DNA of 64,000 nucleotides from Eulemur rufifrons (lineage: Eukaryota; Chordata; Mammalia; Primates; Lemuridae). Below the pieces are notes generated by a model, which saw nothing but the letters and a program-made list of their open reading frames with translations, had not been told where the DNA came from and did not search any database. How positions within the stretch are numbered: position 1 is the stretch's first letter; every line of letters begins with the position of its first letter. The DNA lies in contig NC_090985.1 in assembly GCF_041146395.1 (NCBI RefSeq), positions 1,773,501 through 1,837,500 of the forward strand. The letters run 5' to 3'. The position numbers and the translations under genes are program-made. Positions 58,101-64,000 of the stretch are shown here, piece by piece.

Positions 58101-59768
58101 GAGGTCAAGAGTTTGAGACCAGCCTGAGCAAGAGCAAGACCCCGTCTCTACTAAAAATAGAAAGATTAGGCGGGCGTGGTGCTGTGCGCCTGTAGTCCCA
58201 GCTACTCGGGAGGCTGAGGCAGGAGGATCACTTGAGCCCCGGAGTGTGAGTTTGCTGTGAGCTGGGCTGACGCCACTGCACTCTAGCCTGGGCAACAGAG
58301 TGAGACTCTGTCTCAAAAATAAATAAAAAGTAACTAAATAAATGCAAACTCCCCACATGATGTGCAGCCGTGTCTGGGCGCCAGGGGACTGACGCGGTGA
58401 GCCCTCATGAACGGCAGCCGCTGTGAGAAGCAGCCGCTCAGATCCCGGAGAGCTCGTGCTGAGCTTGCTGTGGACGCCCGCAGAGCATGCACCAGCGATG
58501 AGCGATAAATCGCTAGCTTGAAGCTGAGTGCCGGGGGCCCAGGCAAGGCATTTATCCATTCCGAGACTTCACGCCGTCTTTCTTATAACAGAACTGGCGG
58601 GGCAATCGTTGGGATGACAATCTGAGGCCATTGCCGACAGTTTTGCAGCAGGGACAGTTTTAGACTTGTGACTGTGTGTTTAGAACAGTAATCACCACCT
58701 TCTTTCTTTGTAAAAAAAAAAAAAAAAAAAAGACTCTGCTCTGTCATTTCCGTGTCGTTCCCAGGCCACGACAGTGGATGGAATTAACCTCAGCGCTGAG
58801 GTCGTCTACAAGAAAGGCCAGGATTACAGGTTCGCTTGCTACGACCGCGGCCAGGCCTGCCAGAGCTACCGAGTGCGGTTCCTCTGCGGGAAGCCTGGTG
58901 AGCACCCCTTGCTGGGGACAGAAACGCAGCCCCGGCTCTGCTCCCGGCATCTCGGGGACACGGTGCTCCTCGCGGAGGGCGCTTGTGACCCAGGAGCAGC
59001 GGGAGGGTCCGCGGAGTTGGCAGGAGACAGCGGGGCCCCACCCTGCCCGTGGGCGTCTCAGGAGGGGGCAGGGGCGGGGTGCAGAGGGACAGAGAGAGCC
59101 CAGCCCTGCAGGGATGCGCAGCTCCTTGCCCCGCTGGCTGCGGTTATTCTGAGCCTGGTTGCCGAGGTCGTCATTAGAAGGGACTGGAAATGGTGGGTGT
59201 GGCCACCTGCAGAAGGCCGTCATTAGGATGGGGATGCTTGGGGGGAGAGGTTTACGGCCACTGTAAATAATAGTTGAGAAAATCGGTATTTGTTTTATAT
59301 CTTAGCGAAGTGGGTGTGGTGAGACAGCCGCATTTAACCACAGCTAAGGAGTGAGTGGAAAATTCCTCTGCCCAGAGCTAATGAATGGCTCTTTTCTGGT
59401 AGGGTTTTTGTTGACTTCAAAAACCTGAACCAAGGCCGGGAGGGAATGAGCCAGTGATTTGGGTTCTGGATAGGCAAACCTGCACTTCCTTATTTCTGGA
59501 GGGGAAGGGAGGGACCGGACAGCCGACAGTTTGCCAAGGGCAGAGGCTGCATCTCGGCCTTCCTGTTTTGTCGCAGTGAGGCCCAAGCTCACGGTCACCA
59601 TCGACACCAACGTGAACAGCACCATCCTGACTCTGGAGGACAATGTGCAGTCATGGAAGCCCGGAGACACTCTGGTCATGGCCAGCACTGATTTCTCCAT
59701 GTACCAGGCGGAAGAGTTCCAGGTGCTTCCCTGCAAAACCTGTGCCTCCAACCAGGTCAAAGTTGCAG
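40013..59768 (+). CDS. CEMIP: CEMIP, 5' coding half (10 exons, continues past the window)
   Basis: Spliced gene for the hyaluronan-binding, migration-inducing protein CEMIP (KIAA1199/HYBID). The family is known to drive clathrin-dependent hyaluronan depolymerisation and acts in the secretory pathway and at the cell surface. Ten exons join in frame to 1411 nt, giving residues 1-470 plus one base. From memory of the human protein, the match is collinear with no insertion or deletion. Expected domains are a signal peptide (about 1-30), G8 (about 44-166), a GG-type lectin domain (about 176-317) and the start of the beta-helix part. Potential N-glycosylation sequons are seen at N165 (NKT), N312 (NVS), N370 (NLS) and N420 (NST). 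All ten introns that begin in the window start with GT, and every acceptor seen is AG. No stop or frameshift is present, so this looks like a working gene. The start has a strong context, with A at -3 and G at +4. Exon 1 (5' UTR) was not located, and exons 12 onward lie outside the window. The alternative, the paralogue CEMIP2/TMEM2, is unlikely because that protein begins with a type II membrane anchor rather than this signal peptide. Confidence 0.96.
42262..42365 (-). mobile_element. L2 3'-end fragment in CEMIP intron 2
   Basis: CTCAGCAAACATACATTGAGCACCACTGCATACGC, then CAGTCGCTGCCTTCAGATGGG. Confidence 0.5.
43590..43720 (-). mobile_element. MIR fragment in CEMIP intron 2
   Basis: CCCTTTGTGTTATAAATGGGAACACTGAACCCAGACAAGGGGAGTGACGTG, then AGCTAGTGAGAGATGAGGGC. 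Confidence 0.5.
43853..43999 (+). CDS. CEMIP: CEMIP coding exon 3: mature N-terminus and start of G8 domain
   Basis: The acceptor is CCTTGGCAG, ending at 43852, and the donor is GTGAGT at 44000. The 147-nt exon enters in phase 1 and leaves in phase 1, covering residues 32-80. It contains the conserved [12 protein letters not shown] stretch and a His-rich DRDHHVRIG segment leading into a beta-strand-rich part ([15 protein letters not shown]). This is the beginning of the G8 domain, named for eight conserved glycines and shared by CEMIP, TMEM2/CEMIP2 and PKHD1-family proteins. The differences from human that I recall are conservative. Confidence 0.95.
44000..44819 (+). other. CEMIP: CEMIP intron 3 (820 bp)
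   Basis: Contains the MER2/Tigger element in its second half. A C-run at 44210-44227 lies near the middle. Confidence 0.9.
44361..44668 (+). mobile_element. MER2/Tigger-type transposon in CEMIP intron 3
   Basis: It starts CAGCCCCCGTATCCGTGGGG and continues GGATTCAACCAACCGCGGATGG, CATCTGTACTGAACACATACAG, TGCGTTAGGTGTTATAAATAATC and GGTGTCCGAGGGAGG. The order matches the MER2-like consensus I recall. Non-coding. It ends about 150 bp before the exon 4 acceptor. Confidence 0.8.
44820..44958 (+). CDS. CEMIP: CEMIP coding exon 4: G8 domain core
   Basis: The acceptor is CCTCCCCAG (ends 44819) and the donor is GTGGGT (44959). The 139-nt exon starts in phase 1 and ends in phase 2, covering residues 81-126. 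It carries the glycine-bearing turns of the G8 fold ([18 protein letters not shown]), including a cysteine at about residue 115. It lies about 150 bp downstream of a Tigger DNA transposon in intron 3, which has not disturbed the acceptor. Confidence 0.95.
44959..45678 (+). other. CEMIP: CEMIP intron 4 (720 bp)
   Basis: GT-AG intron of unique sequence. I see no repeat or regulatory feature that I can support. Confidence 0.9.
45679..45915 (+). CDS. CEMIP: CEMIP coding exon 5: end of G8, start of GG-type lectin domain
   Basis: The acceptor is GTCTCCCGCAG (ends 45678) and the donor is GTAAGG (45916). At 237 nt it is the longest exon here, covering residues 127-205 with a split Arg codon at each end. 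It contains the G8 end ([16 protein letters not shown], sequon N165) and then the aromatic-rich [13 protein letters not shown] block, where the GG-type lectin domain starts. Human has Ala where this sequence has Gln in the MxEGGYFF segment, as I recall. Everything else in the domain junction is nearly invariant. Confidence 0.96.
46097..46134. repeat. (CACACG)n microsatellite, intron 5
   Basis: About six copies of the hexamer CACACG, 180 bp downstream of exon 5. Confidence 0.95.
46260..46975 (-). mobile_element. L2 fragment in CEMIP intron 5, interrupted
   Basis: Left part (46260-46530): GGGTGCAAAGGGCAGAGGGTG, CCGAGGAGGCGGGTTCTGTC, GGAAGGGCACGATCTGATC. Right part (46785-46975): AAGAACCTTCTGGCTGCTGTGTAGAG and GTCTAGGCAAGAAACGG. 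These follow the reverse L2 order I remember, with about 255 bp of unrelated AT-rich sequence between them. Confidence 0.5.
47385..47500 (-). mobile_element. MIR fragment in CEMIP intron 5
   Basis: GCACTGAGGCTCAGTGGGGCTAAACTGGTCGGGGTCACAGTGCTGGTGTCAGAGACGGGATCGAGACCCA. Confidence 0.5.
47540..47640. repeat. 12-14-bp imperfect tandem repeat (CATCCAGGTGGG), intron 5
   Basis: About seven variable copies of CATCCAGGTGGG or CGTCCAGGTGGG, with GTGG slippage. Confidence 0.9.
48796..48975 (+). CDS. CEMIP: CEMIP coding exon 6: GG-type lectin domain
   Basis: The acceptor is GCCCGTTTTAG (ends 48795) and the donor is GTACGG (48976). The 180-nt exon covers residues 206-265, phase 2 in and phase 2 out. 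It encodes the highly conserved [17 protein letters not shown] and [16 protein letters not shown] segments of the first GG domain, a fold also found in FAM3/ILEI and POMGNT1-type proteins. Only about one residue differs from human by memory (Thr for Met in the NLDD-ARKAM stretch). Confidence 0.96.
49195..49350 (-). mobile_element. L2 3'-end fragment in CEMIP intron 6
   Basis: CGTTCATTCAGTAGCCGCTCACAGAGTGTTAAGTGAGCATCTACTGTGCGAGAG, then GGAGACTGGCAGACAGTC. Confidence 0.5.
49960..50175 (+). mobile_element. MIR in CEMIP intron 6
   Basis: TCGGCTCCTGAGTCTGCAAAACGGGATG, then GGGCAATTAAACTCACTCGTGTGAGCAAAG, then CTAGCGCAGAGTAAGCGCCCGACACG. Confidence 0.55.
51335..51350. repeat. Target-site duplication, left copy
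   Basis: CAGAATCTCAGAATCT lies directly before the poly-T of the antisense Alu. The identical sequence is at 51695-51710. Confidence 0.9.
51351..51694 (-). mobile_element. Alu SINE (antisense), lemur-type, in CEMIP intron 6
   Basis: On the + strand it reads poly-T, GAGACAGAGTCTCTCTCTGTTGCCC and onward to CCGCGCCCGGCC. It carries the same strepsirrhine middle insertion as the Alu at 7565. It is flanked by a perfect 16-bp target-site duplication, CAGAATCTCAGAATCT, at 51335-51350 and 51695-51710. This marks a clean, comparatively recent L1-mediated insertion. Confidence 0.97.
51695..51710. repeat. Target-site duplication, right copy
   Basis: CAGAATCTCAGAATCT follows the Alu head (GCGCCCGGCC) and is identical to 51335-51350. 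Confidence 0.9.
52202..52272 (+). CDS. CEMIP: CEMIP coding exon 7 (short, GG domain)
   Basis: The acceptor is GTCTTTTTCAG (ends 52201) and the donor is GTAATG (52273), a slightly weak +4/+5 context. The exon is only 71 nt, covering residues 266-289, phase 2 to phase 1. It encodes [19 protein letters not shown] and the following residues, identical to human as I recall. Reading straight on from exon 6 past its donor would give a different sequence, so the exon boundary is needed for the match. Confidence 0.95.
52273..53226 (+). other. CEMIP: CEMIP intron 7 (954 bp)
   Basis: About a third of it is the Alu at 52516-52823. The rest is unique. Confidence 0.9.
52516..52823 (+). mobile_element. Alu SINE in CEMIP intron 7
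   Basis: It has a standard head GGCCGGGCGCGGTGGCTCACGCC, two arms, the lemur-type diagnostics AGCCTGAGCAAGAGCGAGACCCC and GAGCTAGGCTGACG, and an impure A/G-rich tail. An 11-bp target-site duplication AAGATAAGAAC lies at 52503-52513 and 52824-52834. The short form lacks the extra middle segment seen in the copies at 7565 and 51351, so it belongs to a different subfamily. It lies about 240 bp downstream of exon 7. Confidence 0.95.
53227..53322 (+). CDS. CEMIP: CEMIP coding exon 8 (end of GG domain)
   Basis: The acceptor is TCTCCCACAG (ends 53226) and the donor is GTGAGG (53323). The 96-nt exon covers residues 290-321, phase 1 to phase 1. It encodes the HRGSAAARV and [10 protein letters not shown] segments, with a sequon at N312. 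Several substitutions against human occur in a short stretch (Ser for Phe at 300, Arg for Gln at 304, His for Tyr at 310, Ser for Leu near 315). That makes it more variable than the flanking exons. Confidence 0.94.
53323..53964 (+). other. CEMIP: CEMIP intron 8 (642 bp)
   Basis: Unique sequence. I see nothing further in it. Confidence 0.9.
53965..54086 (+). CDS. CEMIP: CEMIP coding exon 9
   Basis: The acceptor is CTTCTCGCTAG (ends 53964) and the donor is GTACGG (54087). The 122-nt exon covers residues 322-362 and ends in phase 0. It encodes the tryptophan-rich linker [12 protein letters not shown] and the segment GGEKISDLW, followed by [13 protein letters not shown]. The open frame continues for about 100 nt past the donor, but that sequence has no similarity to CEMIP. 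The following intron is the longest complete one in the window (4678 bp). Confidence 0.95.
56610..56765 (+). mobile_element. MIR in CEMIP intron 9
   Basis: GCCTCAGTTTCCTCACCTGCACAAATGGGGAAAATAATTG, then GGATTTAATACAACAATACACG. Confidence 0.65.
57730..57880 (+). mobile_element. MIR in CEMIP intron 9
   Basis: GTTGGCTCTGCCACTTACTGGCTTCGTGACCCTGGGCAAGTGACTCGACCTTGC, then CTTTCCTTATCTGTAAAACTAAC. Confidence 0.75.
57895..58375 (+). mobile_element. MER20-like hAT transposon, split by an Alu
   Basis: The left part (57895-58034) has GGTGCTCAAACTGTATTGTCC, then TAGAGTCACCTGGGCAGCTT, matching the MER20 consensus as I remember it. The right part (58353-58375) has CCACATGATGTGCAGCCG, the expected distal end. 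The interior is occupied by the Alu at 58036-58344. Non-autonomous; no coding capacity. Confidence 0.75.
58036..58344 (+). mobile_element. Alu SINE inserted into a MER20 copy, CEMIP intron 9
   Basis: The head is GCCTGGCACGGTGGCTCACACC, the arms are complete, and the tail is AAATAAATAAAAAG. A short duplication AAACTCC lies at 58028-58034 and 58346-58352. The flanks on both sides belong to the same MER20 element, so the insertion point is exact. Confidence 0.92.
58711..58731. repeat. A-tract before CEMIP exon 10
   Basis: About 20 consecutive A residues. Not attached to a recognisable SINE. Confidence 0.9.
58765..58897 (+). CDS. CEMIP: CEMIP coding exon 10
   Basis: The acceptor is GTCGTTCCCAG (ends 58764) and the donor is GTGAGC (58898). 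The 133-nt exon covers residues 363-406, phase 0 to phase 1. It encodes an [10 protein letters not shown] segment (sequon N370), then [17 protein letters not shown] and a cysteine-containing [13 protein letters not shown] block. Cysteines at about 389, 395 and 403 are likely disulphide-forming in the secretory pathway. An uninterrupted A-tract of about 20 nt ends roughly 35 bp upstream of the acceptor. Confidence 0.95.
58898..59576 (+). other. CEMIP: CEMIP intron 10 (679 bp)
   Basis: Unique sequence. I see nothing further in it. Confidence 0.9.
59577..59768 (+). CDS. CEMIP: CEMIP coding exon 11 (last exon in window)
   Basis: The acceptor is TTTTGTCGCAG (ends 59576) and the donor is GTAGGA (59769). 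The 192-nt exon covers residues 407-470 plus one base of the next codon. It contains [15 protein letters not shown] (sequon N420), the [13 protein letters not shown] strand pair and a [16 protein letters not shown] segment. This is the start of the parallel beta-helix (PbH1-like) region. I searched 59769-64000 for the next exon, which in human continues KPMYLHIGEEIDG, and did not find it. Intron 11 therefore runs out of the window. Confidence 0.95.
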
Positions 59769-59849
59769 GTAGGACTTCCACGAACCCCTCCCTAGGCTGG
59801 CTGAATCTGAAAATTGTTAGGCTTAAAGTAAGCTAAAATCACAGCAAAG

Positions 59850-60265
59850 CTGTATCTGTCAGCTATGGCAGTACTAATGCTGCGTAACAAAAGAACCATA
59901 AAATTTCATGGCAAGAGTTTATTGGTTTCTCGTGCATCTGCAGGTGTCCAGGGTTCAGTTTCTCTAGCATGATCCCGGCTCCAGAGTGGGAGTTGGTTCA
60001 GGTCAGCTCCATAAGCCTCCTCCTTCCCAGGACGTGTTCTTCTCGTGGGGAAGGTTGAAAGCTCCTAGAAGGGCGAGTGGGACCAGGACTCTCAAGGCCT
60101 AGGCTGAGAACTGGCAGGCACTCGCACCCACTTTCCACTGGCGAAAGCAGATCACGCGGTGAAGCTCACACAGACGGGATGGCAAAGCTCGTTTCTCCCT
60201 CCAGGATTGGCGGGGGGCAGTGAATGTTTGTTAGGCAATAGTTCAGTCTGCTGCAAAACTTTGTC
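59850..60265 (+). repeat. Old interspersed repeat, family C (unassigned), in intron 11
   Basis: TATCTGTCAGCTATGGCAGTACTAATGCTGCGTAACAAAAGAACC, TTATTGGTTTCTCGTGCATCTGC, GGTTCAGGTCAGCTCC, CTCAAGGCCTAGGCTGAGAACTGGC, then GGCAATAGTTCAGTCTGCTGC. Recognisable as a widespread mammalian repeat about 400 bp long. The family name is uncertain. Confidence 0.55.
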
Positions 60266-60424
60266 TCCTTATAGCTTTTGGGTTTTCCTTTCTTCTCCTA
60301 AATCTTGACTTAGAAGCCTTGTAATTTATATTATGTGGGGTTACTGGAATCATAGATTGTTAGAGGTAAAAAGAGACCTCAAATATAACTCTGGTCAATT
60401 ATTCTTAGCAGGGGGACTTATGTA

Positions 60425-60600
60425 TCAATTGGGGTTCTTTGGTTGTAAGCAACAGAACTCAACTATCTTAAGCAAAAAAGGAATTTACTGGGAGGCTATT
60501 CAGCTTCAAGAGCGAAAGTTGAAGCTAAGCAAACAGGCTGCAAAGGACAAGAACAGGGCAGCTTTGGGGATCCCAGGAGCTAACGGGCAGCATCCTTAGG
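60425..60600 (+). repeat. Old interspersed repeat, family A (unassigned), second copy
   Basis: CAATTGGGGTTCTTTGGTTGTAAGCAACAGAACTC, then CTTAAGCAAAAAAGGAATTTACTGGGAGGC has the same layout as 27699-27900. It lies in CEMIP intron 11. Confidence 0.5.
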
Positions 60601-60992
60601 GTGTCACTGTCTTTAAGCACCATGCTCAGGCCCTGGGACACGGTGCTCAAAAGTCGCCTCCCAGGGAGAGAGCGTGATGGGGGGCGGCCCGTGTGCTCAC
60701 CCTTCGGCTAGGAAAGGCAAGGACCTGCACTCACGGTTCTCCTAAGACCGCAGGAAGTGGAGAAAGGGTCATTCCCCAAAGAAAAACTGGGGTGTATGAG
60801 CGGGAAAAGGGGGAATCGATCGTCTCAGGACACTCAGAGGACACTGCTCGGCACCGTGACGGGCAGCCCTGAACGCAGTCCATGCAAAGAGGCTCTGGGC
60901 GAGGCTGTCTGCAGTCGGACACCTAACGTGATCGGGACGTGCCGACATGGGTCACGTTCCATGACGACATTTAGAAGAAGCATTTTGGGTTT

Positions 60993-61262
60993 CTTGGTAG
61001 AGGCAGAAAAGTGTGAAGGGCACAGGCTCTGGGACCAGGGATGTGGGGTTCAAATGACAAGAATGGCAGCTGTCGGCTGCATGACCTTAGACACTTACTT
61101 AACCTCTTTCTGCCTCAGTTTCCTCATCTGTGAAATGGTGATAATGATCATAACTACTTCGTGGGGTTGTTGTGAAGATTAAAGGAATTTGTAGGTGTGA
61201 GGTACTGAAAATAGTGCCTGGCACATAGTAAGTGCTCAACAAATGTCAGCTGCGGTTATTGT
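60993..61262 (+). mobile_element. Near full-length MIR SINE in CEMIP intron 11
   Basis: The order is complete. It runs from a tRNA-like start (GGTAGAGGCAGAAAAGTG, GCACAGGCTCTGGGACC, GGGGTTCAAATG), through the core (CTTACTTAACCTCTTTCTGCCTCAGTTTCCTCATCTGTGAAATGG), to the LINE-like end (AGTGCCTGGCACATAGTAAGTGCTCAACAAATGTC). It is the best preserved MIR in the window. Confidence 0.88.
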
Positions 61263-61894
61263 TCGTATTGGGTGCAATGATTCAGCAACTGAACTTCAAG
61301 ATGGGAAGGGGAGAGAGGGCGCGGCCGCGGGCCAGTGGTCGCGCTCTGTGTGTCTTGTGGGTGCTTGGCCCTGCCCTTCCGGGACGTGCAGGAGAGGGTG
61401 TCGCAAGGGCGGGAAGCAGACCATTCCTACTGTGATGAACCGGTGCCCGGGTCTGCCGTGGCCGGCAGCCATCTCTCTGCACGACTCGGCGCCGCGGGCG
61501 TGGATGCCAGTTCCGTGAGTGTGCGCCGCACCCTCCCTGCACCCTGGGCAGAGCAGGCGTCCTCGCCCCGCCCTTCCTCCACGAGGCACAAATGAGGACA
61601 TGGCAGGACCATGTCATTGTCTGTTCAACAAGCTGGCGGAGTGCGCGTGTGTGGGCCCGGCTGCCCGGCTGCCTGTCACCGGGTGAGCGGGACAGAGAGG
61701 CTCCCTGCCCTCTGGGCGCCCTCCATGCCGCAACGGGAACAGACGTCCACCACAGGGTCACTGCAGTCGGGATTCGCCCGAGACACCTGCTGTGACAGTG
61801 GAACGTGGGAGACGTTGGGGGCATAGAAAGGGGGACTTGGCAGAGTTAGAGCGGGCGTGGGGCCTTCCCGGGGGACCGAGCGAGTGAGTCGGGG

Positions 61895-62085
61895 CGGCTA
61901 GGAGGGAGCAGTACGGCAGAGAGGGAAGTCAAGCTAGCGAGGAGGGAGAAGACTGCAGAGAGGGATGTCAAGCTAGCGAGGAGGGAGCAGTACTGCAGAG
62001 AGGGATGTCAAGCTAGCGAGGAGGGAGCAGTACTGCAGAGAGGGATGTCAAGCTAGCGAGGAGGGAGCAGTACTGCAGAGAGGAC
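61895..62085. repeat. 40-bp minisatellite, about 4.8 copies, intron 11
   Basis: The unit is GAGGGAGCAGTACTGCAGAG then AGGGATGTCAAGCTAGCGAG. Copies start at 61981, 62021 and 62061 and are identical. Those at 61902 and 61942 carry substitutions or a 1-base change. The newest copies are therefore on the right. Confidence 0.95.
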
Positions 62086-62947
62086 CGCCGTGCGTGGAGC
62101 AGGGAGCCTCCCAGCCGCAGGGGATCAGAGCGGAGGTCGTGAGAGCCGCCTGGGGCTGGCGAGCGGCGGAGGCTGGTGCGGTCTGGGGCTTTGCTCTGAG
62201 TGTGCAGGGCAGCTGCTGAAGGGCAGAAGCCTGTTGCGTGTCCCTGGCGAGGGAGGACGTCCCGTCCCCATGTTTGTGGGAAGCAGCCAGAGAAGCAAGT
62301 GCCCGATGACTTCAGACCCCTGGGTCTGTGCTGGGTGACTCTGTGTCTCCCGGGACAGCACATTGTGGACAAGCCCCTGGGATGTCAGCGGTCCCCTGGA
62401 CTCGTGGCGGGAGTGGCACTCAGCTGATGAGCTGCATCAATGTCCCCTGTGACGATCCGCAGGCCTGGGGCGGCGTGTGGGGCTGTCTCGGAGGTGAGAA
62501 GCCTGACCCTGAGCCCGACCTGTGCGGAGGTGGAAGAGGGTACCCCTGGAGAGGCTCTGGGTCTGTTCAGACCAGCGCCCGTCCGCACCCCTCGAGGGCT
62601 GGGCCCCCCGAGGCCTGGAGGGAGCCCTCACTTTGAGCAGGTCCCGGCAGGGCAGCTGCGGGGCCAGGGGTGGCCGTGGGTGTGTCGGAGCTCGCCCGGC
62701 TCTTGGGCCGCGGGTTTGGGTGCTGAGCGGGCAGCGTTTGGCCGGCGGGGCCGGCTGCTCTGTGAGGCCTCCGGGTGCACAGAGATGAGAGGACAGGGCT
62801 GCCCCGGCCCTGAGCACCTCGGGAGGGAGGGTGAGCGGAGAAGATGCCGGAGTCCCCTCGAGACCCAGACTCCCTTGGTTTAGCTCTGCCTGTGCCCTCA
62901 CTCACCACCCTCACCCCGGCCGACCTCCACTCCTCAAAGTTCGCAGG

Positions 62948-63000
62948 CTCAGAGTGGCCGTCAGTGTGGCCGTCAGTGTGGCCATCAGAGTGGCCATCGG
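62948..63000. repeat. 12-bp tandem repeat (GTGGCCGTCAGT), intron 11
   Basis: Four to five copies of GTGGCCGTCAGT with CATCAGA and CATCGGC variants. Confidence 0.9.
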
Positions 63001-63474
63001 CTCAGCTCCGCTCAGCACTCCAGGCCATGAAAGCAGCCCCCTCCCCCACCCCAGTGAGCTGCGTCAGAAAAGCCCCAGGTAGGGGTGCACGCATGTGCGT
63101 GTGTGTGTACACGCGTGTGCGTGTTTGTCCTGGAGGGGCTCGCATTTCCCCCGTCCATGCAGAGCCCACCCCCTGGCTGTCCACCCCTGACGGGGCGCGA
63201 GGACTCCGCCTGCTTCCGTCTCCCCTGTGGCCCCCCGGCTGGCGGCGGGGACGGTCACAGCCCTCCCAGAGCCTCCCTCCTCACGGCCCCGAATTCCAGC
63301 AAACAGGACTGTTTGCATTTCAAGGGCTTTCTGACAGGAGACAGAGTAGTGAAAATGCATGAATCATCTAAAAAATATATCTCAAAATTTTGCCAGCCAC
63401 GGTGTGATTCCCGACACCCCGCAGTGTGGCGATAGAAGCCCTCCGTGACCTCCCGCCCGTGTGCGGTGCCAGTT

Positions 63475-64000
63475 CCCACTCCGCAGACACCCCCTTCTGC
63501 GCAGACAGCCCCCTTCTGCGCAGACACCCCCCTTCTGCGCAGACACCCCCCTTCTGTGCAGACACCCCCTTCTGCGCAGACACCCCCCTTCTGCTCAGAC
63601 ACCCCCCTTCTGCGCAGACACCCCCTTCTGCGCAGACACCCCCTTCTGCTCAGACACCCCCTTCTGCGCAGACACCCCCCTTCTGCTCAGACACCCCCTT
63701 CTGCGCAGACATCCCCCTTCTGCTCAGACACCCCCCTTCTGCGCAGACACCCCCTTCTGCTCAGACACCCCCCTTCTGCGCAGACATCCCCCTTCTGCTC
63801 AGACACCCCCCTTCTGCGCAGACACCCCCCTTCTGCGCAGACACCCCCTTCTGCGCAGACACCCCCTTCTGCTCAGACACCCCCCTTCTGCGCAGACACC
63901 CCCTTCTGCGCAGACATCCCCCTTCTGCGCAGACACCCCCCTTCTGCTCAGACACCCCCTTCTGCTCAGACACCCCCTTCTGCTCAGACATCCCCCTTCT
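63475..64000. repeat. 18-19-bp minisatellite running off the window end
   Basis: The unit is ACACCCCC(C)TTCTGCGCAG, with about 28 copies in the window. Two unit types alternate irregularly: TGCGCAG and TGCTCAG. There is also a rarer ACATCCC variant and a single ACAGCCC unit near the start. The C-run is 5 or 6, so the period is 18 or 19. The end of the array is not reached. The Glu-Gln-Lys-Gly-Val frames on the - strand come from this repeat and are not genes. Confidence 0.97.

Larger units (their letters stand above)
54087..58764 (+). other. CEMIP: CEMIP intron 9 (4678 bp)
   Basis: Contains two MIRs, the MER20 with its nested Alu, a T-tract at about 57349-57363 and the A-tract before exon 10. 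54100-56600 is GC-rich unique sequence. Confidence 0.9.
59769..64000 (+). other. CEMIP: CEMIP intron 11, beginning (open at window end)
   Basis: Contains repeat families C and A, a near-complete MIR, and three tandem arrays (40 bp, 12 bp and 18-19 bp). No match to the next expected CEMIP exon was found. Confidence 0.85.

Noticed and set aside
63255..63991. Glu/Gln/Lys/Gly/Val/Cys repeat frames on the - strand
   Set aside because: They are translations of the 18-19-bp minisatellite and break wherever the unit length changes.
63475..64000. CRISPR-like regular array
   Set aside because: The units are directly tandem with no unique spacers, and the genome is mammalian. It is a minisatellite.

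Overview
This window is primate nuclear DNA, most likely from a strepsirrhine (lemur or loris lineage). It is rich in GC and in introns, with no operons and no prokaryotic or viral gene organisation. The primate call rests on four Alu elements. Two of them (7565-7913 and 51351-51694) carry the extra middle segment and the 'GAGCAAGAGCGAGACC' and 'GTGAGCTAGGCTGACGCC' diagnostics that I associate with lemur-type Alus. A young L1 3' end at about 20330-21073 also looks strepsirrhine. MIR, L2, MER5A, MER20 and Tigger fossils fit any placental mammal.

The only protein-coding gene I can support is CEMIP (KIAA1199/HYBID, the cell-migration-inducing hyaluronan-binding protein) on the + strand. Ten consecutive coding exons lie at 40013-40106, 43853-43999, 44820-44958, 45679-45915, 48796-48975, 52202-52272, 53227-53322, 53965-54086, 58765-58897 and 59577-59768. 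All have AG/GT borders and phases that join exactly. They encode residues 1 to 470, plus one base of codon 471, of a protein that is about 1361 residues long in human. The encoded part is the signal peptide, the G8 domain, the first GG-type lectin domain and the start of the beta-helix region. The remaining exons must lie beyond 64000.

Layout: 1-39997 has no recognisable exon and is probably CEMIP intron 1 and/or 5' flank. It holds ancient MIR/L2 fragments, a lemur-type Alu, an old L1 interrupted by a MER5A copy whose interior has expanded into a roughly 0.9-kb GT-rich satellite (8759-9851), an 11-bp C-rich minisatellite (19448-20093), nested L1s (20190-21235) and a Tigger inside a Tigger (21247-22210). 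From 39765 to 59768 the CEMIP exons alternate with introns carrying Alus, a second Tigger, L2 and MIR fragments and simple repeats. A 20-bp minisatellite ends about 50 bp before the first coding exon. From 59769 to 64000 is the start of intron 11, with a near-complete MIR, a 40-bp tandem array, and an 18-19-bp minisatellite that runs off the end of the window.

Most long open frames here are artefacts of GC-rich sequence or of tandem repeats, such as the 370-390-residue His/Thr frames across the GT satellite and the Pro/Thr or Gly/Trp frames across the 11-bp array. I found no new gene system. The most interesting structure is repeat biology: satellite birth inside a dated transposon, nested transposons, and minisatellites close to a splice acceptor.
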